Assembly: GCF_013170705.1 (NCBI RefSeq)
Contig: NZ_CP033334.1
Location: 5,495,501-5,559,500, forward strand
Length of the DNA: 64,000 nucleotides
Origin: Mesorhizobium loti
GTDB lineage: Bacteria; Pseudomonadota; Alphaproteobacteria; Rhizobiales; Rhizobiaceae
Direction of reading: 5' to 3'
Every line of letters starts with the position of its first letter. Within the stretch, counting starts at the first letter, position 1. Position numbers and translations under genes: made by a program. Positions 26,715 through 35,686 of this stretch are shown one piece after another. The notes beneath the pieces are model-generated. The model had not been told where the DNA came from. It saw nothing but the letters and a program-made list of their open reading frames with translations, and did no database searches.

Positions 26715-27827
26715 TCAGGCGGAGATGATCTTGGTGTATTCGTCGAGCGCCGCGCCGTAGTTCTTGGCGTACCACTCCATGTCGAGCGCGATCTGCTTCT
26801 TCATGTTCTCGGGATCGACCGGGTTGATGCGCTTCTTGTCGGCGGGGATCAGCGCGTCGGCCGCCGGATTGGCCGGACCCTGGCCGAGTTTTTCGAACAT
26901 GACGAGCTGCTTTTGCGGATCCTGTGCGCTGGCGATGAACTTCATCGCCGCGTCCTTGCCGCCGGGGTTGTTCTTGAGCACGGCCAACGCGCCGGGCGAG
27001 ATCAAGCCCTGGTCCCAGATGAACTTGATCTTGCCGCCGGAATCCTGCTCGATCAGCGAAGCGCGGGTCGACCAGACGATGGCCATCGAGGCCTCGCCAT
27101 TGAGCAGCACGCTCTGGCTCTCGGCGCCGCCGCCCCAGTAAGCGACGACATTTTCCTTGAAGGCGGCGATCTTGTCATGTGCCCGCTTCAGGTCGAGCGG
27201 ATAGAGCGAAGCCGGCGCGATGCCGTCGGCCAGAAGGGCCGCTTCCCAGCTCGACACGCCCCATTTGTAGAGCGAGCGCTTGCCGGGGAACTTCTTCACG
27301 TCGAAGAAGTCGGCCATGCCTGTCGGGGCATCCTTGCCGTATTTTTCTGAATCGTAGGCGATGACATAGGAGAAGAAATAGGTCGAGGCGGCATACTCCC
27401 AGCCGAAGCCGGGCCGCATCTTCGTCTTGTCGACGATCTTGTAGTCGATCGGCTCGAGCGCCCCCTGGGCGCCGAGCGTGATGGCCGAGAACGGATCGAC
27501 GTCGACCAGATCCCAGGTCGGCGCGCCGCTCTTGAACTGCGCCGAAATGGCGCCCTCCGTCGGGCCCGAGCCGTCCATCTTCACGGTGATGCCGGTTTCC
27601 TTGGTGAAGGCCTGGCCATAGGCCGCATCATAGGCGGTGATGGCGTCGCCGCCCCAGTTGACCAGCACCAGTTCCTTGGCCTGGGCAAAGGCGCCGGTCG
27701 AGCGCAGCAGCATCGGCGTGCCGGCAAGCACGAGGGCCGCCAACTGCGTGAACTGGCGGCGCGAGATCTCGCCGCGTCTGGTCCTTTCGGACAGCGTTTC
27801 GATTGCCTGTTTCTTGGTGTCGTTCAT
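26715..27827 (-). CDS. ABC transporter substrate-binding protein (PotD/PotF-like)
   Basis: A 370-residue periplasmic solute-binding protein. The N-terminus carries a twin-arginine motif (ISRRQFTQLAALVL, about 22-35), cleaved near AFAQA, so it is probably exported folded by Tat. The mature domain begins ELVLVNWGGDAITAYDAAYG, typical of polyamine/opine binders (extracellular binding protein family 1). AAAGGGG lies at a good distance from the ATG. A stem-loop lies between it and the ATPase gene upstream. Confidence 0.9.
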   Translation of the reverse strand: MNDTKKQAIETLSERTRRGEISRRQFTQLAALVLAGTPMLLRSTGAFAQAKELVLVNWGGDAITAYDAAYGQAFTKETGITVKMDGSGPTEGAISAQFKSGAPTWDLVDVDPFSAITLGAQGALEPIDYKIVDKTKMRPGFGWEYAASTYFFSYVIAYDSEKYGKDAPTGMADFFDVKKFPGKRSLYKWGVSSWEAALLADGIAPASLYPLDLKRAHDKIAAFKENVVAYWGGGAESQSVLLNGEASMAIVWSTRASLIEQDSGGKIKFIWDQGLISPGALAVLKNNPGGKDAAMKFIASAQDPQKQLVMFEKLGQGPANPAADALIPADKKRINPVDPENMKKQIALDMEWYAKNYGAALDEYTKIISA

Positions 27828-27866
27828 GTCAGTTCCCCTTTGTTTTAGTTGATTTCAATCCGGAAG

Positions 27867-27893
27867 CCGGTGCGGCGGATCAAGCCGCGCCGG
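27867..27893 (-). other. Intercistronic stem-loop between ABC ATPase and binding protein genes
   Basis: CCGGTGCGGC pairs with GCCGCGCCGG over ten positions (one T-G wobble) around a seven-base loop, directly after the ATPase stop. Such structures often protect or terminate part of an operon mRNA so that the binding protein is made in excess; no T-run follows. Confidence 0.5.
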
Positions 27894-27896
27894 CGC

Positions 27897-28991
27897 TCAT
27901 TGTCCTCCATCCGGAAGGAGGAAACCCTTTTCCGCCGGCCAGGTCAGCCAGACGGAATTGCCCTTGCTCAGCGCCGCGGCCGCGACCTCGTTCGGCACCG
28001 AGACGGTCACTTTCGCGCCTTGCCGCGTGGTCAGGTCGAGCTTGGTCGCCGCACCCATATAGGTCGAGGCAATGGCGGTCGCGGCAATGCCGTTTTCGCC
28101 GGCCGCCGCCTCGCGCGCGATCGACATGTGTTCGGGCCGGATCGCCAGGATGGCGTCGCCACGGACTTTCTCGGCCTTGCAGTGCATGCTGACCGCGCGG
28201 TCTTCGCAAAGGCCCGTCGAGCCATTGTCGGCGGGCTTGACCCCCTTCAGCGGCAACATGTTGATTTCGCCGAGGAACTCGGCGACGAAGCGGTTGCCCG
28301 GCCGGTCATAGACTTCGTCCGGCGCGCCGACCTGCAGCAATTTGCCATGATTGAAGATGGCGACGCGCGAGGACAGCGCCAGCGCCTCGCTCTGGTCGTG
28401 GGTGACGAAGACGAAGGTGGTGCCGGTTTCCTGATGCAGGCGCTTCATCTCTGCCTGCATCTGGCCGCGCAGGCTCTTGTCCAGCGCCGAGAACGGCTCG
28501 TCGAGCAAAAGCACGCCCGGCTCGAACACCAGCGCCCGGGCCAGCGCCACGCGCTGCTGCTGGCCGCCGGAGAGCTGCGCAGGCAGCTTCTTCTCGTGGC
28601 CGATCAGGCCGACGCGCTCGATCATCTCGCCGACGCGCTTCTTGATCTCGGAGGCCGATTTCTTGCGGACCTTGAGCGGGAAAGCGATGTTGGCCTCGAC
28701 GCTCATATGCGGGAACAGTGCATAGCCCTGGAACACCATGCCGGCGGCGCGCTGCTCGGCCGGGCGGTTGGTGATGTCAGCGCCATCGCTGAGGAGACGG
28801 CCCTCGGTCGGCTGCACGAAGCCGGCCAGGATCATCAGGAAGGTGGTCTTGCCCGAGCCGGAGGGACCGAGCAGCGTGAGGAACTCGCCGCGGCCGATAT
28901 TGAGCGTCAGATTGTCCAACGCACGGAACGAGCCGAAGCTCTTGCCGATCCCGATTGCCTTGATCTCTGCGGCCCGGCCGGGTTGCTGCAT
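27897..28991 (-). CDS. Polyamine-type ABC transporter ATP-binding protein (PotA-like)
   Basis: A 364-residue ATPase: Walker A GPSGSGKTT (about 43-51), Q-loop VFQGYALFPHM, signature LSGGQQQRVALARAL (about 139-153), Walker B VLLLDEPFSALD and switch His in THDQSEA. A C-terminal TOBE_2 domain (about 285-358) includes ILAIRPEHM. This is the first gene of the ATPase-binding protein-permease-permease operon and lies 121 bases after a LysR gene on the same strand. Confidence 0.93.
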   Translation of the reverse strand: MQQPGRAAEIKAIGIGKSFGSFRALDNLTLNIGRGEFLTLLGPSGSGKTTFLMILAGFVQPTEGRLLSDGADITNRPAEQRAAGMVFQGYALFPHMSVEANIAFPLKVRKKSASEIKKRVGEMIERVGLIGHEKKLPAQLSGGQQQRVALARALVFEPGVLLLDEPFSALDKSLRGQMQAEMKRLHQETGTTFVFVTHDQSEALALSSRVAIFNHGKLLQVGAPDEVYDRPGNRFVAEFLGEINMLPLKGVKPADNGSTGLCEDRAVSMHCKAEKVRGDAILAIRPEHMSIAREAAAGENGIAATAIASTYMGAATKLDLTTRQGAKVTVSVPNEVAAAALSKGNSVWLTWPAEKGFLLPDGGQ

Positions 28992-29112
28992 CCTGCCTCT
29001 TCCTCAGTCCCAGGTGGAAATCGTAGGCAGGCCGACGGCTCACCGCAACCGAATAGTTTTCGCCTGATCGGCAAATTTGATTCACGTCTGGGCGGCTGGC
29101 GTCATTTCGCCC

Positions 29113-30009
29113 TCAATAGGGCTGAATGCGGTTCTCCGAAAGCTTCGACCTCAGCCACCCCGCGAACGCATCCAGCACCGGGTGCGAAGCCTTGGCGTGT
29201 TCGGAGACCAGGAAATAGGAGCGCGGCGACTTGATCGCGATGTCGAAGGGCCTGACCAGCCGGCCTTCGCTGAGTGCCCGGCGGCTGGTCAGTTCGTCGC
29301 CCATGGCGATGCCCTGGCCGGCAATCGCCGCCGAGAAGACAAGGTTCATGTCGGAAAAGAAGATGCCGCCCTCGGTGTCGGGGTTTTCGACCTTGGACAG
29401 GGCCAGCCAGCGCGCCCAATCCTCGGTATCATCGAGATGGAGCAGGTTGGCGCGCAACACGTCCGCCGGCTTCGAAAAGCCGCCGACCTTGTTCAGCAGC
29501 GTCGGGCTGCAGAGCGGCGTGAACGAAATTTCGCACAGCAGCTCGGCCATGCGGTTCGGCCAGTTGCCGACGCCAAAGGCGATGAAGGCGTCGGCCTCCG
29601 CGTTGCTGACATCGTCGAGCCGCCTGGGCGTCAGGATACGCAGCGCCACATCAGGGTACATCTGCCGGAATTCGCCAATATGGGTGCATAGAAAAAGCGA
29701 GGCGAAGCCCGGCGTACAGGAGACGGCGAACGAACCGCCGACGCCGGTGCCGGCATCGCGCGTCACCGCATCTCCGAGAACGGTCAGCGCCTTGCGCACG
29801 TCACTGGCATAGCGCTGGCCGCGCGGGGTGAGCGCGACGCCCTTGCCGATGCGCTCAAGCAGATCGAAGCCGAGGTCGCGCTCAAGCAGCCGCAACTGGT
29901 GACTTACCGCGCTGCGCGTGAGGTGCAGTTCGTCGGCGGCGCGCCAGACGCTGCCGTGGCGGGCGAAACTGTCGAGGGCGCGCAGCGCCTGTGTGGAGGG
30001 AATTCTCAA
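29113..30009 (-). CDS. LysR-family transcriptional regulator (GcvA-like)
   Basis: A 298-residue regulator. The N-terminal winged helix-turn-helix (LRALDSFARHGSVWRAADEL, then LTRSAVSHQLRLLE, about 8-47) is of the GcvA/AmpR subgroup, and a periplasmic-binding-like effector domain follows (about 90-295). It is divergent from the M20 amidohydrolase gene with only 76 bases between, and precedes the ABC operon, so it probably controls both. The inducer is unknown. Confidence 0.9.
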   Translation of the reverse strand: MRIPSTQALRALDSFARHGSVWRAADELHLTRSAVSHQLRLLERDLGFDLLERIGKGVALTPRGQRYASDVRKALTVLGDAVTRDAGTGVGGSFAVSCTPGFASLFLCTHIGEFRQMYPDVALRILTPRRLDDVSNAEADAFIAFGVGNWPNRMAELLCEISFTPLCSPTLLNKVGGFSKPADVLRANLLHLDDTEDWARWLALSKVENPDTEGGIFFSDMNLVFSAAIAGQGIAMGDELTSRRALSEGRLVRPFDIAIKSPRSYFLVSEHAKASHPVLDAFAGWLRSKLSENRIQPY

Positions 30010-30085
30010 GAGGTGAACCGAATTTGCACGAACCGGGAAAACATATCACTTTTTGGCGAGCCGCTTCACTGCTTTCTTTGATGCC

Positions 30086-31672
30086 ATGGACAAACCGGTG
30101 ACGACATCAGCGCAAGCGACCGCGCTTGCCTGCCTCGATGGCATCCAGCCCTCGCTGTCGGAATGGACGCGGACCATTTTCGATTTCGGCGAGACCGCCT
30201 GGCGCGAGTACCAGTCGGCCGCCTGGTATGTGGCGCGGCTGAAGCATGAGGGCTTTTCCGTCGAGGAAGGCTCGGGCGGCATGCCGACGGCGTTCTGCGC
30301 TCACTGGACGAATGGCGCCGGGCCGACGATCGGCATGTATGCCGAGTACGACGCCGTGCCCGGCAATTGCCAGGACGCGGTGACGGTAAAACAGCCACGG
30401 CCCGGCCTTGGCGTCGAGGCCGGCGGCCACACCGATCCGCATTCGGGGCTCGGCATGGCAAGCCTCGGCGGCCTGCTTGCGACCAAGGCGGCCATGCAGC
30501 GCCACGGCATTCCAGGCACGCTGCGTTTCACCGGCGAGCCGGCGGAGAAGGTACGCGGCTCCAAGCCGATCCATGCGGCCAGGGGCTACTATGACGGCCT
30601 TGCTGGCATGATCTCCTTCCATCCCTTCTACATGCTGCCGCTCTGCAACACGGCGCGTTGGGACACGCATTGCGGCGCTGCCTACGCCATGATCTACCGC
30701 TTCGTGTGCGACGAGCCCGAAAACTGGGTTCGCGCGGGCGATGGAGCACCGATCCCGCAGGCGCATTCTGCCGTGCGGGCGCCCGGCGCCAACGACGCGC
30801 TGATGACGATGTACATGGCCTCCAAGGCGCTGCGCGATTCCATGTTGCCGCACCAGGGCGGCTGGTCGATAAGCGAGGCGATCCTGACCGCCGGCCAGGC
30901 AACCGCCGACAATCTGCCGGCGGGGCTGGCCGAGATCCAGTACATGATCCGCGTCCCGGCCATCGGCATGGCCGAACAGGTCACCGCCGTGCTCGACCGC
31001 AACGCCGCGGCCGCCGCCGCGATCAGCGGCTGTCGATACGAGCGCCACTGGGTATCGAAGTCGCGGCCCGGGCTGGCCAATCACGCCATGGCCGGGATCG
31101 CCTATGACGCGCTCTCGACGGTCGGAGCACCACACTGGGACGAGCCCGCGAAGGCGGTCGCGCGCGAAATCCAGGTCAATGCCGGTGGCGCGGCAACCGA
31201 AAATCCCTTCATCGATGAGCTGGAGAGGCTGATTTCGCCGCAAGAGGCCGAAGCGATCCTGCGCCGCGACCTGCCGCCCTCGCAGGTGAATTCGACCTCC
31301 GACGACTACACCGACATGAGCTGGCATGCGCCGACCGCGCGCTTCTATGTCTCGCGCCCGGCGCTGCGCTCGGCGAATGGCCACGCCTATCCCTCCTGGG
31401 TGATGAATGCGCTGGGCGGCATTTCCGCCACCATCGACCCGATGGTCACCTGTGCGGCCAAGACGGTCGCGCTGTCGGCGCTGCGCCTGCTCGAAGACGG
31501 AAAAGCCCGCGATGCGGCGATGGATGAGTTCGTCACTCGCACCGGCGGCGGCATTGGCGGCGCGAACTGGATCGCGCCGCTCTGCGACTACGAACCACCG
31601 ATCAATTTCCGCTGGCCGGAATATGTCACCACGGCGCGCGGCCGCGACTGGTGGATCCCAAGCAACGCATGA
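30086..31672 (+). CDS. M20-family amidohydrolase (AbgB-like)
   Basis: A 528-residue metal-dependent amide hydrolase. Family marks are GMYAEYDAVPG (about 90-100), GHTDPHSGLG (about 121-130), GEPAEK (about 157-162) and a dimerisation domain in the middle. The pattern is nearest to aminobenzoyl-glutamate hydrolase subunit B and indole-acetyl-amino acid hydrolases, though about 50-80 residues longer than usual. No signal peptide, so cytoplasmic. No good Shine-Dalgarno is seen; a TTG 11 codons upstream is an alternative start. It is followed 40 bases later by an arginine-deiminase-fold gene. Confidence 0.85.
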   Translation: MDKPVTTSAQATALACLDGIQPSLSEWTRTIFDFGETAWREYQSAAWYVARLKHEGFSVEEGSGGMPTAFCAHWTNGAGPTIGMYAEYDAVPGNCQDAVTVKQPRPGLGVEAGGHTDPHSGLGMASLGGLLATKAAMQRHGIPGTLRFTGEPAEKVRGSKPIHAARGYYDGLAGMISFHPFYMLPLCNTARWDTHCGAAYAMIYRFVCDEPENWVRAGDGAPIPQAHSAVRAPGANDALMTMYMASKALRDSMLPHQGGWSISEAILTAGQATADNLPAGLAEIQYMIRVPAIGMAEQVTAVLDRNAAAAAAISGCRYERHWVSKSRPGLANHAMAGIAYDALSTVGAPHWDEPAKAVAREIQVNAGGAATENPFIDELERLISPQEAEAILRRDLPPSQVNSTSDDYTDMSWHAPTARFYVSRPALRSANGHAYPSWVMNALGGISATIDPMVTCAAKTVALSALRLLEDGKARDAAMDEFVTRTGGGIGGANWIAPLCDYEPPINFRWPEYVTTARGRDWWIPSNA

Positions 31673-31712
31673 CCCGACCAACCCTTGAGAACAAGCCCAC
31701 GAGGAGAACACC

Positions 31713-32645
31713 ATGACCGTTCATGATCGCATCGTCGCCGAGCCGTTTTCGCTGCAGCGCCGCAATCCGGCCGGCGGCACCAAGCCGCTGACCGCCTGGG
31801 GCTTCGCCAACGAAACCGACGTGCTGACCGACGTGCTGCTCGGATCGCCGAACTTCCTGCGCCATCTGTCGACCAGTTCCCTGTCACGAAAACATTTGCG
31901 CGAGGCGCCGTGCAACGTCCAGATCGCGCAGGCGCAGCACAAGGACCTGGTTGCCGCCTATGAGCATTTCGGCGTGAACATCCACTGGCACGAGCCGACG
32001 CCGGAACTGCCGATGCAGGTTTATTCCCGCGATTCCAGCGTCATGACGCCCTATGGCGCCATCATCACCGCCATGGCCAACTGGTGGCGGCGCGGCGAGA
32101 ACTACGCCGCCATCCGCACCTACGAAAAGCTCGGCATCCCGATCTACGACATGGTCACGGCGGGTACCTTCGAGGGCGGCGACTTCAACGTCATCGAGGA
32201 TGGTGTGGTGCTGATCGGCTGCGGCGGCGCCCGCACGCAGGAGGAAGGCGCTCGCCAGGTACAGGCCTGGTTCGACAAGGAGGGCTGGGAGACGCGCATC
32301 GCCTTCATCGACGAATACTATGTCCATATCGACCTGATGGTGGTGCCGATCGCCGAAAAGCTCACCGCGGTCTGCCTCGCCTGCACCGAGCCCGGCATTG
32401 TCGACTGGCTGAAGGGCAAGGGCCATGAGATCATCGATGTCCCCTTCCAGGACACGATGGCGCTCGGCTGCAACTTCATGTCGCTCGGCAAGGACCGGGT
32501 GATCGCGCCGACCTCCAGCAGGACGCTGATCGAAAAGCTCAAGGCGCGCGGCTTCGAGGTCGCGGCCGTCGACATGAGCGAGATCTCCAAGACCGGTGGC
32601 GGCATCCACTGCATGGCGCAGGCCCTGAAGCGCGAAGCGGCCTGA
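31713..32645 (+). CDS. Arginine deiminase/DDAH-fold hydrolase (amidinotransferase family)
   Basis: A 310-residue enzyme of the guanidino-group-modifying superfamily. The catalytic set is present: the acidic motif FEGGDF (about 150-155), His205 (YYVHIDLMV) and nucleophile Cys300 (GGGIHCMAQ). Such enzymes hydrolyse or transfer the amidino group of arginine derivatives (dimethylarginine, arginine, succinylarginine). AGGAG-type ribosome site six bases before the ATG. It forms an operon with the M20 amidohydrolase and faces a polyamine-type importer, suggesting use of an imported guanidino compound. The specific substrate cannot be read. Confidence 0.88.
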   Translation: MTVHDRIVAEPFSLQRRNPAGGTKPLTAWGFANETDVLTDVLLGSPNFLRHLSTSSLSRKHLREAPCNVQIAQAQHKDLVAAYEHFGVNIHWHEPTPELPMQVYSRDSSVMTPYGAIITAMANWWRRGENYAAIRTYEKLGIPIYDMVTAGTFEGGDFNVIEDGVVLIGCGGARTQEEGARQVQAWFDKEGWETRIAFIDEYYVHIDLMVVPIAEKLTAVCLACTEPGIVDWLKGKGHEIIDVPFQDTMALGCNFMSLGKDRVIAPTSSRTLIEKLKARGFEVAAVDMSEISKTGGGIHCMAQALKREAA

Positions 32646-32837
32646 ATAGCGCAGGCCTTCCAGGCGGGGCGATCGGTTACGGCCGTTCCCCCGCTCCGCC
32701 ATCAACAAACCTTGCGGCTGTGTCCTCGCCGCCCTTGTGAGCGTCGGCAAAATGGATGAATAGTCCAAACAGGGCGCCGCCCTGAAATTGCCCGCTTGCG
32801 GTTTTCAGGTCGCGCCACAGCCGAGCCGGGTTTTTGA

Positions 32838-34991
32838 ATGGTCAGCCCTGAACCGCGCAAGAGAAGAGGTCCGATCGCCTCCCGCCTTCTGGCGCTGGAT
32901 GCCTGGATCGATTCCTCGCTCTACGAGATCGGGTTCAAGGCGCGCCAGTTCTGGGAGGCGGCGACAATCTTCTCGCGGCGCTTCCGTCTCAAGGGCTGGC
33001 GGCGCGGCATCATCGAGATCTTGAGCGAAGGTTTTACGCTCGGCGCCGGCGGCATCGTGGTCATGCTGGCGCTGGCCATCCCGGCGTTCCAGGATACGGC
33101 CGGCGATTGGCGCGCCCAGGGCGATTTCGCCGTCACCTTCCTCGACCGCTATGGCAACGAGATCGGCCAGCGTGGCATCATCCAGCGCGACTCGGTGCCG
33201 GTCGACGAGATGCCCGATCACGTCATCAAGGCAGTGCTCGCCACCGAGGATAGGCGTTTCTTCGATCATTACGGCATCGATGTTCTGGGCCTGTCGCGCG
33301 CGATTTTCGAGAATGTACGCGCGAACTCGGTCGTCCAGGGCGGCTCCAGCATCACCCAGCAGCTGGCCAAGAACCTGTTCCTGACCAATGAACGGACCTT
33401 CGAGCGCAAGATCAAGGAAGCCTTCCTGTCGCTGTGGCTCGAAGCCAATCTGTCGAAGAAGGAAATCCTGCAGCTCTATCTCGACCGCGCCTATATGGGC
33501 GGTGGCACGTTCGGCATCGAGGCGGCGGCCGACTTCTATTTCGGCAAGAGCGTCAAGGACCTGAACCTTGCGGAGGCGGCGATGCTGGCCGGCCTGTTCA
33601 AGGCGCCGACCAAATACGCACCGCACATCAACCTGCCGGCAGCGCGTGCCCGCGCCAATGTGGTGCTGTCCAACCTGGTCGATTCCGGTTTCATGACCGA
33701 AGGCCAGGTGCTGCAGGCAAGGCTGCACCCGGCCGACGTTGTCGATCGCGGCGAGCAGAAGAGCCCCGACTATTTCCTCGACTGGGCCTTCGACGAGGTC
33801 AAGAAGATCGCCAAGCCTGGCCAGCACTCGCTGGTTGCCCACACCACCTTCGACGCCAACATCCAGAAGGCGGCGGAAGAGTCCGTCGAGTTCCACCTGC
33901 GCCAGTTCGGCAAGGAGTACAACGTCACCGAAGGCGCCGTGGTCGTCATCGAGACCAATGGCGCGGTGCGGGCGATCGTCGGCGGCCGCGACTACGGCGC
34001 CAGCCAGTTCAACCGCGCCACCAAGGCGCTGCGCCAGACCGGCTCTTCGTTCAAGCCCTACGTCTACGCCACGGCGATGGAACACGGCTTCACACCGAAC
34101 TCTGTCATTTCGGGCGGACCGATCAGCTGGGGCAACTGGTCGCCGCACAATTACGGTGGCGAGTCGGCGGGCAACATCACGCTGCTGATGGCGATGGCCA
34201 AGTCAATCAACACCGTGCCGGTGCGGCTGGCCAAGGACCATCTCGGCATCGGTCCGATCAAGGCGATGGCGGAATCATTCGGGGTGGAATCGCCGCTGGA
34301 GGGTCACAAGACCATGGTGCTCGGCACTTCGGGCATGACCGTGATGGACCAGGCGACGGGCTACAGCGTGTTCGCCCAGAACGGCTTCGTCGGTTCCCGG
34401 CACGGCATCACCCAGCTCGTCACCCGCACCGGCGACGTGGTGTATGACTGGACCAAGGATGCGCCGCCGCCACACCGGGTGCTCTCCGAGCAGGCACTGA
34501 AATCCATGAACACCATGCTGACGGCAGTACCGGTGATGGGTACGGCGCGGCGTGCCCAGATTCCCAACATCGTCGTCGCCGGCAAGACCGGGACGACGCA
34601 ATCCTACCGCGATGCCTGGTTCGTCGGCTTCACCGGCAACTACACGGCGGCCGTGTGGCTGGGCAATGATGATTTTACCCCGACCAAGAACATGACCGGC
34701 GGCTCGCTGCCGGCGATGGTCTGGCAGCGCCTGATGGTCTACGCGCACCAGAACATCGACCTGAAGCCGATCCCGGGTATCGACAAGCCGTTCGTCGACG
34801 AGCAGATCGCGGCCAAGGCCGCGGACGCGCAGAAGAAGAGCGAGGAACAGGCCGCGGCCGAGGCGGCGGCCGAACGCCCGCCGGTGCTGTCGAGCCGGAC
34901 CACGCAGACGCTGAGGGATATGACCCAGCTGTTCCAATCGGCGCCCAAACTCGACGCACCTACCCCGCCCGAAACGCTTTCGGCACTGTGA
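32838..34991 (+). CDS. Class A penicillin-binding protein (PBP1-type)
   Basis: A 717-residue bifunctional peptidoglycan synthase. A cytoplasmic N-terminus and one membrane helix (about 68-88) lead into the GT51 glycosyltransferase with catalytic Glu137 (ATEDRRFFDHYG) and GGSSITQQLAKNL. The transpeptidase follows with Ser403-Ser-Phe-Lys406, Ser456-Ile-Asn458 and Lys583-Thr-Gly. The tail is Ala/Glu-rich with no accessory domain. Members of this family build and cross-link glycan strands in the periplasm. The DUF1214 gene starts at or near its stop, so the three genes may be one operon. Confidence 0.93.
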   Translation: MVSPEPRKRRGPIASRLLALDAWIDSSLYEIGFKARQFWEAATIFSRRFRLKGWRRGIIEILSEGFTLGAGGIVVMLALAIPAFQDTAGDWRAQGDFAVTFLDRYGNEIGQRGIIQRDSVPVDEMPDHVIKAVLATEDRRFFDHYGIDVLGLSRAIFENVRANSVVQGGSSITQQLAKNLFLTNERTFERKIKEAFLSLWLEANLSKKEILQLYLDRAYMGGGTFGIEAAADFYFGKSVKDLNLAEAAMLAGLFKAPTKYAPHINLPAARARANVVLSNLVDSGFMTEGQVLQARLHPADVVDRGEQKSPDYFLDWAFDEVKKIAKPGQHSLVAHTTFDANIQKAAEESVEFHLRQFGKEYNVTEGAVVVIETNGAVRAIVGGRDYGASQFNRATKALRQTGSSFKPYVYATAMEHGFTPNSVISGGPISWGNWSPHNYGGESAGNITLLMAMAKSINTVPVRLAKDHLGIGPIKAMAESFGVESPLEGHKTMVLGTSGMTVMDQATGYSVFAQNGFVGSRHGITQLVTRTGDVVYDWTKDAPPPHRVLSEQALKSMNTMLTAVPVMGTARRAQIPNIVVAGKTGTTQSYRDAWFVGFTGNYTAAVWLGNDDFTPTKNMTGGSLPAMVWQRLMVYAHQNIDLKPIPGIDKPFVDEQIAAKAADAQKKSEEQAAAEAAAERPPVLSSRTTQTLRDMTQLFQSAPKLDAPTPPETLSAL

Positions 34992-35101
34992 CATCCGCCC
35001 CGGCGCGGGCCAGCCGAGGTGCAAATCCACCACGCCGGCTTGCCACGAGACCCCGCGCCGCGATATCCCCGAACGGCAATCCTTCGCGCACGCGGCCCTT
35101 C

Positions 35102-35686
35102 ATGCTCAAGAATGCCTTCCTGATGCTGCTTTCGCTTGCCATAGCCATTGGCGGCGGCGGCGCCAGCGTCTGGTATGCGCTGAAGATCCAGGACGGCGTC
35201 GGGGCGATCCGCATCGGCCAATGGACCGCCTTCCCCGACATCGGCACACCGGCCGCCGACCCTTATTCCAAGGCGCGCGTGGCGCGCGAGGGCGTGCTGG
35301 CGCTCGGCCGCGCCGAGGGCCTGTCCTTCGTCGCGGAAAATGATGCCGCGGGCGACCAGCTCAAGCGGGAATGCAGCTACAGGATAGAGGGCGGATTTCC
35401 GACAGCCCGCTTCTGGACGCTCTACGCCGCCGATCAATCGCTCGGCGTCGTCGAGACCGGCAAGCCGCGGCTTGCGGCCCTTCAGTCCTACGAGGTGCTG
35501 CGCCAGGCCGACAATTCGGTGGTCATTTCGGTCAGCCATCACCCGATGCCCGGCAACTGGCTTTTGACCGACGGTTCCGGCCGGATGTACTTCGTCCTGA
35601 CCTTCTACGACACGCCGATCGCCAGCAGCACCGGCCTGTCGGACGTTTCGCTGCCCAGGATCGTGAAGGCCGGCTGCGATGCGTAA
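35102..35686 (+). CDS. Membrane-anchored DUF1214 protein
   Basis: A 194-residue protein with one N-terminal membrane helix (about 4-24) and a periplasmic DUF1214 domain (GNWLLTDGSGRMYFVLTFYDTP in two parts near 145-170). The ATG before the helix is chosen. A GTG overlapping the PBP stop would add 38 Arg/Pro-rich residues. DUF1214 usually follows DUF1254 within one longer protein; here the two are separate genes in reverse order, overlapping by eight bases. Function unknown. Confidence 0.82.
   Translation: MLKNAFLMLLSLAIAIGGGGASVWYALKIQDGVGAIRIGQWTAFPDIGTPAADPYSKARVAREGVLALGRAEGLSFVAENDAAGDQLKRECSYRIEGGFPTARFWTLYAADQSLGVVETGKPRLAALQSYEVLRQADNSVVISVSHHPMPGNWLLTDGSGRMYFVLTFYDTPIASSTGLSDVSLPRIVKAGCDA

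Noticed and set aside
27849..29234. 461-codon plus-strand frame opposite the ABC ATPase
   Set aside because: The ATPase on the minus strand shows every expected nucleotide-binding motif; the plus frame shows none.
30107..31714. 535-codon minus-strand frame opposite the M20 amidohydrolase
   Set aside because: Arg/Gly/His-rich mirror frame; the plus strand encodes the recognisable enzyme.
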